This document shows positions 14,895 to 15,883 of a stretch of DNA of 15,883 bases, one piece after another; within the stretch, counting starts at the first letter, position 1, and each line of letters opens with the position of its first letter. The notes beneath the pieces are model-generated. The model did not search any database and was not told the DNA's origin. It worked only from the letters and a program-made list of their open reading frames with translations. The DNA is from Clostridium sp. CAG:138 (GTDB lineage: Bacteria > Bacillota > Clostridia > Christensenellales > CAG-138). Made by a program: the position numbers and the translations under genes. The DNA lies in contig FR879709.1 in NCBI GenBank assembly GCA_000435055.1, positions 219,482 to 235,364 on the forward strand, given 5' to 3'.

Positions 14895-14923
14895 AGTCTA
14901 CCACTGTAGACGGCTTTTGTCAA
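14895..14923 (-). promoter_or_regulatory. promoter of the blaI-M56 operon
   Basis: On the minus strand TTGACA (14918-14923) is followed after 17 nt by TAGACT (14895-14900). The -10 is weak (4 of 6), but the bases used for it are part of the operator dyad, so repressor binding would block the polymerase directly. Confidence 0.75.
14896..14911. promoter_or_regulatory. BlaI-type operator 1
   Basis: This perfect dyad GTCTAC-N4-GTAGAC overlaps the -10 box and part of the spacer of the blaI promoter. With the second copy at 14871-14886 it forms a tandem operator for cooperative or two-dimer binding. Confidence 0.8.
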
Positions 14924-15541
14924 CAGTTTTTCACAAAAATTCAGAGCCGATTTAATGCTCCGATCCGGAATCAACCGAAAAAAGCATTGTATCCACCCTT
15001 TATAAATGGCAAAACAAGTGCAGGAAAATGAATCGGTTCAAGCCCGATACGCGGACGGAGTTCTCGGGCTTATGTGCTGAGCCGAAAATTCTGTCGATAT
15101 TTATATACATCTACTGAAAAAAATAGCATGAAGAGATTCTTAAGCTGCGGATGATAAAACGGAAGCTGCTGTCAGGCGGCTTTAAAAAGGCAAATTCAGT
15201 TATATGCCCGTTTCCGCCATGCTTGTTCGCCTGCTTGCGATGGTTAATCTTTGCTTGGTTTTTCCCCATGTTAAGCATTATATTTGTTCGCCGGCACAGC
15301 GGCAGCCTTGATCTGCGCTGCAGTGCTCCGGTTCCGTCAGTATTTGTAATACTGTGCGCACAGCATCATTATTTTATTATATGCGAACTTAAGGCAGCTT
15401 CCGCAAAAACCATTGTCGAATTCACTCTTTTTGCGCAAAAGCAATTGTGCCCGGGAGCCGAGTCTGTCATATTTGGATTGTCTGCAATTCTCCGGGCAGC
15501 GGTTCGGCAAAACACTCCCGGCAGTTTTCAGCGGAAAACTC
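14924..15541. other. gene-poor intergenic region upstream of blaI
   Basis: About 620 nt contain no ORF with a ribosome binding site or recognisable domain. The frame at 15151-15564 plus is Cys/Phe-rich and looks non-coding. Visible structures are a hairpin AAGCCCGA/TCGGGCTT (15040-15047 and 15064-15071) and a weak AAGCTGC/GCGGCTT stem near 15163-15183. No cas gene, insertion sequence or tRNA is seen. Confidence 0.4.
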
Positions 15542-15570
15542 TTGACAAACATCGCGATATGTGATAGTCT
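15542..15570 (+). promoter_or_regulatory. possible plus-strand promoter beside the CRISPR array
   Basis: TTGACA (15542-15547) is followed after 17 nt by TAGTCT (15565-15570), preceded by TGA as an extended -10. The -35 is perfect and the -10 is poor. It would start RNA near 15577, just where the first of two hairpins begins. It is the only plus-strand promoter I propose. Confidence 0.45.
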
Positions 15571-15576
15571 ATATAC

Positions 15577-15662
15577 GTTATCAGCCGAGTATCGCTGCTC
15601 ACCGATAACAGTTTTTTCCGAAAACAGGGTCGCTGCATCTAAAATGCAGTAACCCTGTTTTT
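15577..15662 (+). ncRNA. candidate short structured RNA
   Basis: The predicted transcript begins with GTTATC (15577-15582) pairing with GATAAC (15604-15609), containing an inner GAG/CTC stem and followed by T6. It then enters the strong terminator at 15621-15662. There is no credible ORF. The unit of promoter, two hairpins and terminator within 120 nt suggests a small RNA of about 85 nt, or about 40 nt if the first T-run stops transcription. It could also be only a double terminator insulating the array. Confidence 0.35.
15621..15662 (+). terminator. strong, probably bidirectional intrinsic terminator
   Basis: AAAACAGGGT (15621-15630) pairs with ACCCTGTTTT (15652-15661). Inside it CTGCAT (15633-15638) pairs with ATGCAG (15644-15649), separated by a 2x2 internal loop and closed by a CTAAA loop. 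T-runs occur on both strands, so it could also end minus-strand transcripts leaving the CRISPR array. Confidence 0.75.
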
Positions 15663-15705
15663 GATTAATGAAGATTCCGAGCGAAGGCAAATCACACAGG
15701 CGAAG

Positions 15706-15736
15706 CGCTGCATACATACCACCTGCGAATGCAGCG
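15706..15736. repeat. inverted repeat near the array trailer
   Basis: CGCTGCAT (15706-15713) pairs with ATGCAGCG (15729-15736) around 15 nt. The same CGCTGCAT...ATGCAG pair forms the inner stem of the terminator at 15621-15662, so the two elements share sequence and could pair with each other in one RNA. Confidence 0.4.
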
Positions 15737-15771
15737 ACGGTACGTCAGATGTTTCTGTAGTGTAGAACTAA

Positions 15772-15883
15772 ATTTAAATCCACGCCGCCCCGTGAAGGCG
15801 GCGACTCAAGCACCCCCGTATGCGTCAACTGACAGAACGCTATTTCAATCCACGCCGCCCGTGAAGGCGGCGACGGCAATTGG
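15772..15883 (-). CRISPR. trailer end of a type I-C-like CRISPR array, cut by window edge
   Basis: Two repeats are visible, 15772-15805 (34 nt) and 15842-15874 (33 nt). They are separated by a 36-nt spacer, and a second spacer starts at 15875. Read on the minus strand the repeat begins GTCGCCGCC and ends GCGTGGATTGAAAT. That is the layout of type I-C repeats such as the B. halodurans one, with a short CGCCGCC/GGCGGCG hairpin and the GTGGATTGAAA(T/C) end that forms crRNA 5' handles. The left copy has a C-to-A change in the ATTTC part and one extra C in the hairpin. Degeneration at that end is usual for the last repeat, so the leader and any cas genes should lie to the right, outside the window. 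Only two repeats are seen, so array length is unknown. Confidence 0.85.

Noticed and set aside
15151..15564. Plus-strand ORF of 137 codons
   Set aside because: The composition (Cys/Phe/Ser-rich, no family motif) and lack of a ribosome binding site suggest chance. It also overlaps the proposed plus-strand promoter.
15337..15717. Minus-strand ORF of 126 codons near the CRISPR array
   Set aside because: It runs through the hairpin terminator at 15621-15662, has no ribosome binding site and shows no recognisable domain.

Overview
The window looks like a piece of a Firmicutes (Clostridia-type) chromosome of medium-low GC. The signs are strong GGAGG-type ribosome binding sites, sigma-A promoters of the TTGACA-N17-TATAAT type, tRNA genes with encoded CCA ends, Bacillus-Eps-like glycosyltransferases, a BlaI/M56 regulatory pair, and a CRISPR repeat of the type I-C (Bacillus halodurans-like) form. 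I cannot name a genus. All genes I accept are on the minus strand, so the biological order runs from high to low coordinates.

Right end (15883 to about 14850): two repeats of a CRISPR array, apparently its trailer end, with the array continuing beyond the window. Beside it is a compact plus-strand unit of promoter, hairpin with T-run and strong hairpin terminator that could encode a short RNA. The rest of this stretch up to 14924 has no convincing gene. Next is a two-gene blaI-blaR1-like operon (14849 to 12379): a winged-helix repressor with two matching dyad operators on its own promoter, then a large M56 membrane metallopeptidase with a non-penicillin-binding sensor region. No beta-lactamase is present.

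Middle (12250 to 10060): two tRNA-Ser genes (anticodons TGA and GCT) share a consensus promoter and end in a rho-independent terminator. They are followed by a 233-aa soluble protein of uncertain, DUF4375-like type, and then by a near copy of the tRNA terminator. After a gene-poor stretch comes a two-gene operon with a perfect-consensus promoter and a palindrome at the predicted start point. It encodes a small DUF4190-like membrane protein and a divergent Lgt-family protein that lacks some residues known as catalytic in E. coli Lgt.

Left half (9145 to 1): the main feature, a tightly packed exopolysaccharide operon running off the left edge. A promoter at about 9130 is followed by an unusually long leader of about 580 nt. 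The genes are a polyprenyl-phosphate sugar-1-phosphate transferase (chain initiation), an aldo/keto reductase, split transketolase N and C subunits, and five glycosyltransferases (GT4, GT4, GT2, GT2 and a truncated GT4). Most junctions are 4-nt ATGA overlaps or 1-8 nt gaps, so translation is probably coupled. The initiating transferase and glycosyltransferases would assemble a lipid-linked repeat unit at the inner membrane face. The reductase and transketolase pair suggests that an uncommon sugar or polyol precursor is made in the same operon.
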